Part shown: positions 1 to 9,526 of the stretch, one piece after another
Layout: each line of letters begins with the position of its first letter
Numbering within the stretch: the stretch's first letter is position 1
Source of the DNA: Gammaproteobacteria bacterium
Lineage (GTDB): Bacteria; Pseudomonadota; Gammaproteobacteria; GCA-001735895
Assembly (NCBI GenBank): GCA_030066335.1
Contig: JASJBV010000004.1
Span: 1 to 34,916 of the forward strand
DNA length: 34,916 nt
Reading direction: 5' to 3'
The notes under the pieces: model-generated
What the model saw: the letters and a program-made list of their open reading frames with translations, nothing else
What the model was told of the DNA's origin: nothing
The model's database searches: none
Made by a program: the position numbers and the translations under genes

Positions 1-2
1 CG

Positions 3-233
3 CAATCCATGAAAGTGCTGGCAGCCAACCAGGGTCTGTACAATGGGTTCCTGGCGGCAGGCCTGGTATGGGGACTGCTGCAAGGAGCCGATGGCTACGA
101 GTTTAAAGTATTCATGTTGCTGTGCGTGATCACCGCCGGGCTTTATGGTGCAGTAACCGCCAGTAAAAGCATACTGTTTATCCAGGCGCTACCGGGGCTG
201 CTCGCGTTAATTTCTGTTGTGCTGGCCTATTGA
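3..233 (+). CDS. DUF1304-like small membrane protein, C-terminal part (5' end cut by window edge)
   Basis: ORF 9..233 with open frame continuing to the window start; SKVLAANQGLYNGFLAAGL-like motif and hydrophobic segments typical of DUF1304. Confidence 0.7.
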   Translation, partial: QSMKVLAANQGLYNGFLAAGLVWGLLQGADGYEFKVFMLLCVITAGLYGAVTASKSILFIQALPGLLALISVVLAY

Positions 234-355
234 TCAACCGTTGTTAATGGGCAGGTTGATGACTACCAATGTCAGCGTTTGCAATGACCATCGATTTGCC
301 AAGATCGTCGCCAAATGGCTGGCAGAGATTTAGCCAGGATTCACGCTAGGCCAGT

Positions 356-724
356 TTACTGACCGAACTTATGTTCCAGGTAATGGATGATATCGGATGA
401 CTCGTACATCCAGACATCATTATCCCCGTCACGCATGTGCAGACAGGGCACTTGGATCCGGCCTCCGCCCTGCTCGAGCTCCTGGCGATGAGGACTACCC
501 TGTTGCACGCCACGGGTTTCCATCGGCAGGTTAAGACGACGCATGGCGCGACGGGTTTTAACGCAGAACGGACAGGCATACAACTGGTACAGGGTATAGT
601 CTTTCAGTTGCTGCTCGACCAACGCCTGTTGCTCATCGGAACGTTGCATCTTTGCCGGGCGGGTCAGCCAGTCGATAAAAACGATTATCCGCCCCAGGCC
701 TTCGCGTAGTATTTTTAACAGCAT
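356..724 (-). CDS. Glutaredoxin / GST N-terminal domain protein
   Basis: 122 aa ORF with YACPFCVKTRRAMRRLNLP redox CxxC motif and GGGRIQVPCL / MYESSDIIHYLE thioredoxin-fold motifs. Confidence 0.85.
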   Translation of the reverse strand: MLLKILREGLGRIIVFIDWLTRPAKMQRSDEQQALVEQQLKDYTLYQLYACPFCVKTRRAMRRLNLPMETRGVQQGSPHRQELEQGGGRIQVPCLHMRDGDNDVWMYESSDIIHYLEHKFGQ

Positions 725-733
725 TAAAAAATC

Positions 734-764
734 TAAAAAAAAGGGAGCTAAGTGCTCCCTTTTT
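734..764 (-). terminator. Rho-independent terminator of fba (possibly bidirectional)
   Basis: GGGAGC (743-748) / GCTCCC (754-759) hairpin flanked by A-tract (734-742) and T-tract (760-764). Confidence 0.85.
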
Positions 765-776
765 CAACAGCCTGGA

Positions 777-1814
777 TTAGTGGTAGAAACTAACCATGGA
801 TTCCAGTGACTTGACATGGATCTTATCGGCATGACCGGCACAACCGAATGACTCGAAACGTGCCTGGCAGATATCCTTCATGGCAGCTGTCGATGCCTTG
901 AGGAATTTGCGCGGATCGAAGTTACTGGGATTTTCCGCCAGGTGCTTGCGAATCGCGCCGGTGGAAGCCATCCGCAGATCGGTATCGATATTGACCTTGC
1001 GTACACCATGCTTGATGCCTTCCTGGATTTCTTCAACCGGTACACCATAGGTTTCACCCATATCACCACCATAGTTGTTGATGATTTGCAGCCAGTCCTG
1101 GGGCACCGAAGAAGACCCGTGCATCACCAGGTGAGTGTTAGGAATCCGGGCATGGATTTCCTTGATACGCTCGATGGCCAGGATGTCACCGGTCGGCGGA
1201 CGGGTGAACTTGTAAGCACCATGCGAAGTACCGATCGCGATCGCCAGGGCATCAACACCGGTCTTTTCAACGAAATCGGCCGCTTCTTCCGGATCGGTCA
1301 GCAACTGGTCCATCGACAACTTGCCCTCGGCACCATGACCGTCTTCCTCACCCATTTCACCGGTTTCCAGTGAACCCAGGCAGCCCAGTTCGCCTTCTAC
1401 CGAGACTCCGCCGGCATGTGCCATTTCCACCACTTCACGGGTTACCTCAACATTGTATTCGTAACTGGAAGGGGTTTTCATGTCGGACATCAGCGATCCG
1501 TCCATCATCACCGAGCTGAAACCGGACTGGATTGAACGCAGGCAAACCGCCGGCTCAGAGCCGTGGTCCTGGTGCATCACGATCGGAATATGCGGATACA
1601 TTTCGGTCGCGGCAACGATCAGGTGACGCAGGAAAGGTTCGCCCGCATAGGAACGCGCACCGGCCGAACCTTGCAGAATAACCGGGCTGTTTACCGCGTC
1701 GGCCGCCTGCATGATCGCATGAACCTGCTCCATGTTGTTTACGTTAAATGCCGGCATACCAAAATCGTTTTCTGCCGCATAGTCTAATAATTGTCTCATT
1801 GAAATAAGCGCCAT
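777..1814 (-). CDS. fba: Class II fructose-1,6-bisphosphate aldolase (Calvin-cycle subtype)
   Basis: 345 aa; [45 protein letters not shown] motifs; SD GAGGGAG upstream. Confidence 0.96.
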   Translation of the reverse strand: MALISMRQLLDYAAENDFGMPAFNVNNMEQVHAIMQAADAVNSPVILQGSAGARSYAGEPFLRHLIVAATEMYPHIPIVMHQDHGSEPAVCLRSIQSGFSSVMMDGSLMSDMKTPSSYEYNVEVTREVVEMAHAGGVSVEGELGCLGSLETGEMGEEDGHGAEGKLSMDQLLTDPEEAADFVEKTGVDALAIAIGTSHGAYKFTRPPTGDILAIERIKEIHARIPNTHLVMHGSSSVPQDWLQIINNYGGDMGETYGVPVEEIQEGIKHGVRKVNIDTDLRMASTGAIRKHLAENPSNFDPRKFLKASTAAMKDICQARFESFGCAGHADKIHVKSLESMVSFYH

Positions 1815-1926
1815 ACTGACTCCCTCTATGTGTTTAACATGTTAAATAAGTTTGATAAAAATGAACCCGAAACGGATGAGCTATGATTTCCCGCTGAAAA
1901 ACCATATCTCATCCGCCGCAGTCCGC

Positions 1927-3393
1927 CTAATCTGCAAGTTTGGGCATCGAGCCCACCTTGACAATCTTCATCGCGTTGGTACCACCACCGGTACCCATCA
2001 GGTCACCCTTGGTGATAATCACCAGGTCACCGTCCGCTACCACACCCTCTTCCAGCAAGGTATCGATCGCAACCTGGTTGGCCGCGGCATGATCATTATG
2101 CTGGATCTCCGGAAAATCCACCGGTGTCACCCCGCGGTACAAGGATACCTTGCGATTGGTCGCTTCCTGGGTGGAAAGAGCATATATCGGGATGCCGGAA
2201 CTGATCCGCGACATCCACAACGCGGTGGAACCGGATTCGGTCAATGCCGCAATCGCGCGAACATTGAGGTGGTTGGCAGTATACATGGTTGCCATTGCAA
2301 TCGCTTCATCTACCCGCTTGAACGTCGAGTCCATGCGATGATGTGAACGCAGCGCGGCCGCCTGTTGTTCGGCATTGCGGCAAATACGGGACATCGAGGT
2401 CACGGTATCGATCGGGTAGGCTCCGGTCGCAGTCTCGGCCGACAGCATCACCGCATCGGTGCCATCGAGTACCGCATTGGCCACATCGAATACCTCGGCC
2501 CGGGTCGGGATCGGATTATCGCGCATCGATTCCATCATCTGGGTTGCGGTGATGACGACCGTATTCATGTCGCGCGACATCTTGATCAGTCGCTTCTGCA
2601 CCGCGGGCAATTGATCGTCGCCGATCTCAACGCCCAGATCCCCGCGCGCGATCATGATCGCATCCGAGGCCTCGATCATCGCCTCGATGTTATCCAGTGC
2701 CTCGGCGCGTTCGATCTTGGACACGATACCGCCGCGACCACCGGCTTCACGCAGCAAGCTACGCGCCAGGTTGACATCCTCTACATGGCGTGGGAACGAG
2801 ATCGCGACATAGTCCGCATTGATTTCCGCCGCGACCTTGATGTCTTCACGGTCCTTTTCGGTCAGGGCCTCGGCCGACAGGCCGCCACCCTTGAGGTTGA
2901 TACCCTTGTTGTTCGACAGTTCGCCGCCGACCATGACCTGGGTGTGAATCTTGCTGCCATCTACCTCGGTTACCTTGAGCACAATGCGGCCATCATCCAG
3001 CACCAGCACATCATTGGCTTCGACATCCTGTGGCAGGGTCGTGTAAGTGATTCCGACCTGCTGTTGATCTCCATCGTCCCGGCCCAGCTCGGCATTGAGG
3101 CAGAACTTGTCATGGGGTGCCAGCTCAATCTTGCCCGACTTGAAACGCTCGATCCGGATCTTGGGTCCCTGCAGGTCGACCAGTACGCCGACGTGGCGGC
3201 CATTGGAGCGCGCCGCGGCGCGCACCCGATCGGCACGAATCTTGTGTTCTTCGTGGCTGCCATGAGAGAAGTTCAGGCGAACAACATCGACCCCGGCCTT
3301 GACCAGCTGGTCGATCATTTCAACCGACTCGGTCGCCGGCCCCAGGGTAGCCAGGATCTTGGTACGTCGCAGAACGACGTGTTCGTCATTCAT
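1927..3393 (-). CDS. pyk: Pyruvate kinase
   Basis: 488 aa; RRTKILATLGPATES, VRLNFSHGSHEEH, MIARGDLGVEI, TATQMMESM motifs. Confidence 0.97.
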   Translation of the reverse strand: MNDEHVVLRRTKILATLGPATESVEMIDQLVKAGVDVVRLNFSHGSHEEHKIRADRVRAAARSNGRHVGVLVDLQGPKIRIERFKSGKIELAPHDKFCLNAELGRDDGDQQQVGITYTTLPQDVEANDVLVLDDGRIVLKVTEVDGSKIHTQVMVGGELSNNKGINLKGGGLSAEALTEKDREDIKVAAEINADYVAISFPRHVEDVNLARSLLREAGGRGGIVSKIERAEALDNIEAMIEASDAIMIARGDLGVEIGDDQLPAVQKRLIKMSRDMNTVVITATQMMESMRDNPIPTRAEVFDVANAVLDGTDAVMLSAETATGAYPIDTVTSMSRICRNAEQQAAALRSHHRMDSTFKRVDEAIAMATMYTANHLNVRAIAALTESGSTALWMSRISSGIPIYALSTQEATNRKVSLYRGVTPVDFPEIQHNDHAAANQVAIDTLLEEGVVADGDLVIITKGDLMGTGGGTNAMKIVKVGSMPKLAD

Positions 3394-3399
3394 GATAAT

Positions 3400-4581
3400 T
3401 TATTTATTGGCCTGCTTTTCCAACATGGCGACGGCAGGCAGGGTTTTACCTTCGAGATACTCCAGGAAAGCGCCACCGGCAGTTGAGATATAGGAGACCT
3501 TGTCGTAGATATCGTATTTCTGGATAGCCGCGATCGTGTCACCGCCACCGGCAAGACTAAAACAATCCGAATTGGCAATAGCCATAGAAACCGTCTTGGT
3601 ACCTTCGCCAAACTGGTCGAACTCGAATACGCCGACCGGGCCATTCCATACCACGGTGCCAGCATTCTTGATGATCTCGGCCAGCTCATTGGCTGAATCC
3701 GGACCGATATCGAAGATCATGTCATCATCATCGACATCAGCGGCTGATTTCAGCGTGGCTTCCGCAGTCTCGGAAAATTCCTTACCGACCACGACATCGG
3801 TCGCGATCGGGATATTGGCACCACGTGCCTGCATCTTTTCAATCAGGCTGCTGGCGGTATCCACCAGGTCGTCTTCGCACAGAGACTTGCCGACATTATG
3901 TCCGGTAGCCTTGAGAAAGGTATTGGCGATACCACCACCGACAACCAACTGGTCGACTTTTTCAGACAAGGCCTCGAGCACGGTCAGCTTGGTCGAGACC
4001 TTGGAGCCACCGACAATCGCCACCATCGGCCGTGCCGGCTCGGCCAGGGCCTTGGCCAGGTTGTCCAGCTCATCGGATAACAGCAGTCCGGCACAGGCCA
4101 CCGGTGCATGTACACCGACACCATGAGTCGAGGCTTGCGCGCGATGCGCGGTACCGAAGGCATCCATCACAAAAACGTCGCAGAGTGCTGCATACTGCTT
4201 GGCCAGGCCTTCATCATCTTTCTTTTCACCGGCGTTGAAACGGACATTTTCCAGCAGCACCACTTCACCCTCGGCAACTTCAGGTGCATTGCCCAGGTAA
4301 TCCTTGATCAGGCGGACTTCTTTACCCAGCTTGGCTGACATGTCCTCGGCGATCGGTTGCATCGAATTTTCTTCATCGACCTGGCCCTCTTCCGGACGTC
4401 CGCGGTGGGACATGACCTGCACTCTGGCACCGGCCTGCATACAATGCTCGATGGTCGGCATCGATGCGGTAATCCGCGCATCCGAGGTCACCTTGCCATC
4501 TTTAACAGGAACGTTGAGATCGGCACGAATCAGCACGCGCTTACCCGCCAGGTCAAGATCAGTCAGTTTGATAAAAGCCAT
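3400..4581 (-). CDS. pgk: Phosphoglycerate kinase
   Basis: 393 aa; [51 protein letters not shown] motifs. Confidence 0.97.
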   Translation of the reverse strand: MAFIKLTDLDLAGKRVLIRADLNVPVKDGKVTSDARITASMPTIEHCMQAGARVQVMSHRGRPEEGQVDEENSMQPIAEDMSAKLGKEVRLIKDYLGNAPEVAEGEVVLLENVRFNAGEKKDDEGLAKQYAALCDVFVMDAFGTAHRAQASTHGVGVHAPVACAGLLLSDELDNLAKALAEPARPMVAIVGGSKVSTKLTVLEALSEKVDQLVVGGGIANTFLKATGHNVGKSLCEDDLVDTASSLIEKMQARGANIPIATDVVVGKEFSETAEATLKSAADVDDDDMIFDIGPDSANELAEIIKNAGTVVWNGPVGVFEFDQFGEGTKTVSMAIANSDCFSLAGGGDTIAAIQKYDIYDKVSYISTAGGAFLEYLEGKTLPAVAMLEKQANK

Positions 4582-4619
4582 GAAGAATCTCCTTCAAGAT
4601 TTGATTTACTATAAAAACG

Positions 4620-4656
4620 GTTTGTTAAATATTGATGAAGCCAAAACTTAACAAAC
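4620..4656. repeat. Inverted repeat upstream of pgk
   Basis: GTTTGTTAA (4620-4628) / TTAACAAAC (4648-4656), 9-bp perfect arms. Confidence 0.7.
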
Positions 4657-4671
4657 AGTTCTGGAAGAAAC

Positions 4672-4697
4672 CTGCCCGGAGAGAATTCCCCGGACAG
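4672..4697. repeat. Inverted repeat between gap and pgk
   Basis: CTGCCCGG (4672-4679) / CCGGACAG (4690-4697), one mismatch. Confidence 0.6.
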
Positions 4698-4710
4698 ATT
4701 TTAATACTCG

Positions 4711-4835
4711 TCTAAGCGAGAGATTTTTTCTGCTGGCAAGGCGGAGGAATAATTTGAGCTGCGCAGCGTATGTAAAATACGTGAGCAGTCAAATTATTCC
4801 GACAACGCCGCCAGCGGGAAAAAGATCCGCTTAGA
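4711..4835. repeat. Large imperfect palindrome, likely a dispersed intergenic repeat element
   Basis: Outer arms TCTAAGCG (4711-4718)/CGCTTAGA (4828-4835), nested GCTGGC/GCCAGC and GGAATAATTTGA/TCAAATTATTCC, central CGTAT/ATACG. Confidence 0.8.
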
Positions 4836-5855
<1,020 letters not shown>

Positions 5856-5880
5856 CTAAGTTACTTTTCTCAGTCAAAAA

Positions 5881-7866
5881 TTAAGCTACAGAATTTACCG
5901 CTTCGACGACCTTGTCCACGGTGAATCCAAATTCTTCAAACAGCTCACCCGCCGGTGCAGATTCACCGAAACGGTTGATACCGACTACTGCACCAGTGCT
6001 GCCGACATACTTATACCAGCCGTCGGTGACCGCCGCTTCGACCGCAACCCTGGCGGTTACGTCAGCCGGCAATACCGCCTCGCGGTAACTTGCATCCTGC
6101 GTCTCAAACGCGGTGGTTGACGGCATGGATACGACACGGATCTTCTTGTCAGACAACTGCTCAGCGGCACCCACCGCCAATGCGACTTCGGAGCCGGTGG
6201 CGATGATGATCGCATCGGGGGTACCGTCACAATCTTTCAGGATGTAACCACCCTTGGCAATATCAGCAATCTGCTGTTCGCTGCGTTGCTGGTGCGGCAG
6301 GCCCTGACGCGAGAAGATCAGCGAGGTCGGACCTTCCTTGCGTTCTGCCGCCTGCTGCCAGGCAACTGCGGATTCAACCGCATCACAGGGACGCCAGACG
6401 GCCATGTTCGGGATCAGGCGCAGGGTCGGGATCTGTTCGACCGGCTGGTGAGTCGGACCATCTTCACCAAGGCCGATGGAATCATGGGTGTAAACAAAGA
6501 TCGACTGGATCTTCATCAGGGCTGCCATGCGCAGCGCATTCCGTGCATATTCGGAGAACATCAGGAAGGTCGCGCCGAAAGGCATCAGGCCACCATGCAG
6601 CGCGATACCGTTCATCATCGCCGACATGCCGAATTCACGCACACCATAGCGCACGTAGTTGGGTACATCGCTGTTATCCACCGGCTGGTAACCGGACCAT
6701 TCGGTCAGGTTGGAACAACCAAGGTCGGCAGAACCACCGAACAGTTCGGGCAGCATTGGTGAGTAAGCCTCGATCGAGTCCAGCGAAGCCTTGCGGGTGG
6801 CCGGGCTGGAAGCGGCGGCATTGGTTTCGGCGATAAACGCGGCAGATTTCTCGGCCCAGTCAGCCGGCAGGTCACCGGCCATCCGGCGTTCGAACTCGGC
6901 AGCCAGTTCAGGATATTCCGCCTTGTAGGCAGCGAATTTCTCATTCCACGCCGCTTCAGCTTTGGCACCTTTTTCTTTGGCATTCCAACCGGCGTAGATA
7001 TCCGAAGGTACGTCGAAAGCTTCATGGTCCCAACCCAGCGCGGCCTTGGTCAGGTTGATTTCATCCTGGCCCAGGGGTGCACCATGACTGGAGTGACTGC
7101 CGGCTTTATTCGGTGAACCGAAACCGATCGTGGTCTTGCAACAGATCAGGGTCGGCTTGTCGGTCATCGCCACGGCGAATTCAACCGCTTTCTCAATAGC
7201 TTCCGGATCATGACCATCGACATCGGCAATGACGTGCCAGCCATAAGCTTCGAAGCGCTTGGGGGTGTTGTCGGTGAACCAGCCATCGACATGGCCATCG
7301 ATGGAGATACCGTTATCGTCCCAGAACGCAACCAGTTTACCCAGGCCGAGGGTACCGGCCAGTGAACAGGCCTCGTGCGAGATACCTTCCATCAGGCAGC
7401 CATCGCCCATGAAGACGAAGGTGTTGTGATCGACGATGTTGTGACCACCCTTGTTGAACTGGGCAGCCAGGGTCTTCTCGGCGATCGCCATCCCTACCGC
7501 ATTGGTGATGCCCTGACCCAGTGGACCGGTAGTGGTTTCGATGCCAGGCGCATAACCATATTCGGGATGGCCCGGGGTTCTGGAGTGCAGCTGACGGAAA
7601 TTCTTCAGATCGTCCAGGGTCATATCGTAGCCGGTCAGATGCAGTAATGAATAAATCAGCATCGAACCATGGCCATTGGACAGGACGAAACGGTCACGGT
7701 CAGGCCAATCGGGATTGGCAGGGTTATGCTTCAGATGGTCATTCCACAGTACTTCGGCGATATCCGCCATCCCCATCGGGGCACCCGGATGACCTGAATT
7801 GGCTTTCTGGACGGCGTCCATACTCAGCGCGCGAACAGCATTTGCGAGATCTCTACGAGATGGCAT
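5881..7866 (-). CDS. tkt: Transketolase
   Basis: ORF 5881..7884; start placed at [14 protein letters not shown] preceded by [30 protein letters not shown] thiamine-diphosphate motif, [18 protein letters not shown]. Confidence 0.97.
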   Translation of the reverse strand: MPSRRDLANAVRALSMDAVQKANSGHPGAPMGMADIAEVLWNDHLKHNPANPDWPDRDRFVLSNGHGSMLIYSLLHLTGYDMTLDDLKNFRQLHSRTPGHPEYGYAPGIETTTGPLGQGITNAVGMAIAEKTLAAQFNKGGHNIVDHNTFVFMGDGCLMEGISHEACSLAGTLGLGKLVAFWDDNGISIDGHVDGWFTDNTPKRFEAYGWHVIADVDGHDPEAIEKAVEFAVAMTDKPTLICCKTTIGFGSPNKAGSHSSHGAPLGQDEINLTKAALGWDHEAFDVPSDIYAGWNAKEKGAKAEAAWNEKFAAYKAEYPELAAEFERRMAGDLPADWAEKSAAFIAETNAAASSPATRKASLDSIEAYSPMLPELFGGSADLGCSNLTEWSGYQPVDNSDVPNYVRYGVREFGMSAMMNGIALHGGLMPFGATFLMFSEYARNALRMAALMKIQSIFVYTHDSIGLGEDGPTHQPVEQIPTLRLIPNMAVWRPCDAVESAVAWQQAAERKEGPTSLIFSRQGLPHQQRSEQQIADIAKGGYILKDCDGTPDAIIIATGSEVALAVGAAEQLSDKKIRVVSMPSTTAFETQDASYREAVLPADVTARVAVEAAVTDGWYKYVGSTGAVVGINRFGESAPAGELFEEFGFTVDKVVEAVNSVA

Positions 7867-8133
7867 AGCTTTCTCCTCAAACAATAAAAAAATCGTGTGC
7901 AGCCTGGCCAGAATAATTGGCAGGACTAAAAATTAAGTAAATTCAATGGCTTATGGCCAAAATAGATAAATAGTGACTATTGAATTTGGCCACAGACAGT
8001 CTCAAAGGCGCGCTATTCTCGCTTAGAATGGGCTTTTCAGCAACATAAAAAGATTATCGCGGTATCAATTCTGGCTATGGCTCGATGCTTGAGTGACCGC
8101 GATACAAAGTGGGAAAAAAAATTATCAAGTCTA

Positions 8134-8139
8134 TATAAT
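8134..8139 (+). promoter_or_regulatory. Probable -10 element of the metK promoter
   Basis: TATAAT 28 bp upstream of the metK ATG at 8167; -35 element is weak. Confidence 0.5.
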
Positions 8140-8166
8140 CCGCGTTTTTGCTTTGGGATAGAAAAC

Positions 8167-9333
8167 ATGTACGGCGATTTCATCTTCACCTCCGAATCGG
8201 TATCCGAGGGACACCCTGACAAAGTCTGCGACGCGGTATCCGACGCGATCCTCGACGCCGTACTCGAGCAGGACAAGCATGCCCGGGTAGCCTGTGAAAC
8301 CCTGACCAAGACCGGGATGGTCGTGATAGCCGGCGAACTGACCACCACCGCCCAGATCGATTTCGAGAAGATCGTGCGCCAGACCGTGGTCGATATTGGC
8401 TACGACAGTTCCGATATCGGTTTCGATGGCAATACCTGCGCCGTGCTCAACGCCCTCGGCCAACAGTCACCGGATATCGCGATGGGCGTTGATCGCAGCA
8501 TCGATCAGAATCAGGGCGCCGGTGACCAGGGCCTGATGTTTGGTTTTGCCACCAATGAGACCGACAACCTCATGCCGGCGCCGATCAGCTATGCTCACCG
8601 GCTGGTGAAAAAGCTGGCGGATGTGCGTCGTATTGGCAGCCTGGGCTGGCTGCGGCCAGACTCCAAGAGCCAGGTGACCTTCGAATACAAGGACGGGCGC
8701 CCGGTCGCGGTCGATGCTATCGTCATCTCGACCCAGCATTCACCCGAGGTCTCGCAGGACCAGGTCAAGGAAGGCGTCATGGAGGAGATCATCAAGCCGG
8801 TGATCCCGCAGGAATGGATCAGCAAAAAAACCCAGTTTCATATCAATCCGACCGGACAGTTCATCATCGGCGGCCCGGTCGGTGATGCCGGCCTGACCGG
8901 ACGCAAGATCATCGTCGACACCTACGGCGGCATGGGCCGCCATGGTGGCGGCGCCTTCTCCGGCAAGGATCCGTCCAAGGTTGATCGCTCTGCCGCCTAT
9001 GCCGCGCGCTACGTGGCAAAGAATATCGTCGCCGCCGGTCTCGCCGATCGCTGCGAGATCCAGGTCAGTTATGCGATCGGGGTGGCTGAACCGACCTCGA
9101 TCAGTATCGAAACTTTCGGCACCCACCATGTCAATGAAAGCCAGATCGTCGACCTGGTGCACGAACATTTCGACCTGCGCCCCTGGGGCATCATCACCGC
9201 GCTGGATCTGCTGCGGCCGATCTACCGCAAGACCGCCGCCTACGGTCATTTCGGCCGTGATGAGGAACATTTCAGCTGGGAGCAAACCGACAAGGTAGAG
9301 CTGCTGCGCGCGGAAGCCGGGATGAATAACTGA
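8167..9333 (+). CDS. metK: S-adenosylmethionine synthase
   Basis: [61 protein letters not shown] motifs; ATG at 8167 rather than the upstream ORF start. Confidence 0.98.
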   Translation: MYGDFIFTSESVSEGHPDKVCDAVSDAILDAVLEQDKHARVACETLTKTGMVVIAGELTTTAQIDFEKIVRQTVVDIGYDSSDIGFDGNTCAVLNALGQQSPDIAMGVDRSIDQNQGAGDQGLMFGFATNETDNLMPAPISYAHRLVKKLADVRRIGSLGWLRPDSKSQVTFEYKDGRPVAVDAIVISTQHSPEVSQDQVKEGVMEEIIKPVIPQEWISKKTQFHINPTGQFIIGGPVGDAGLTGRKIIVDTYGGMGRHGGGAFSGKDPSKVDRSAAYAARYVAKNIVAAGLADRCEIQVSYAIGVAEPTSISIETFGTHHVNESQIVDLVHEHFDLRPWGIITALDLLRPIYRKTAAYGHFGRDEEHFSWEQTDKVELLRAEAGMNN

Positions 9334-9362
9334 GCCATGGCCCGGCCAACCACGGTTTACAA

Positions 9363-9390
9363 TTGAATTTTTTTCAGGCTACACTATATT
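9363..9390 (+). promoter_or_regulatory. Probable sigma70-type promoter for the riboswitch-ahcY transcript
   Basis: TTGAAT (9363-9368), 16-bp spacer, TATATT (9385-9390), upstream of the riboswitch. Confidence 0.55.
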
Positions 9391-9404
9391 ATATCGACAC
9401 ATGA

Positions 9405-9423
9405 TGCCCGCCTCGCGCGGGCA
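9405..9423 (+). other. Leader hairpin 5' of the SAH aptamer
   Basis: TGCCCGC (9405-9411) / GCGGGCA (9417-9423), loop CTCGC. Confidence 0.6.
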
Positions 9424-9426
9424 CTG

Positions 9427-9497
9427 TCATTCAAGGAGCGTTGCGACGGTCTGCCGACTGCCAGGCTTGAATGATTGAACCAGATCCAACGGCGCTC
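9427..9497 (+). promoter_or_regulatory. SAH (S-adenosylhomocysteine) riboswitch aptamer
   Basis: P1 TCATTCAAG (9427-9435)/CTTGAATGA (9466-9474); conserved GGAGCGTTGCGAC core and CCAGGCTTG; pseudoknot GAGCG (9436-9440)/CGCTC (9493-9497); directly upstream of ahcY. Confidence 0.95.
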
Positions 9498-9526
9498 ATA
9501 AATACGACTCAATAGAGGTACTATTT

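Noticed and set aside
236-355. Possible small RNA or gene remnant between the DUF1304 gene and the glutaredoxin-like gene
   Set aside because: No promoter, terminator, ORF or convincing hairpin pattern that I could support
2365-3486. 373-aa plus-strand ORF opposite pyk
   Set aside because: Antisense shadow ORF in a high-GC conserved gene; low-complexity His/Asp/Arg-rich translation, no recognisable domain
8077-8166. N-terminal extension of metK from the ORF start at 8077
   Set aside because: Conserved MetK N-terminus begins around [22 protein letters not shown] at 8167, and the extension runs through the TATAAT promoter-like sequence
8740-9285. 181-aa minus-strand ORF inside metK
   Set aside because: Antisense to a highly conserved gene, no domain or RBS support
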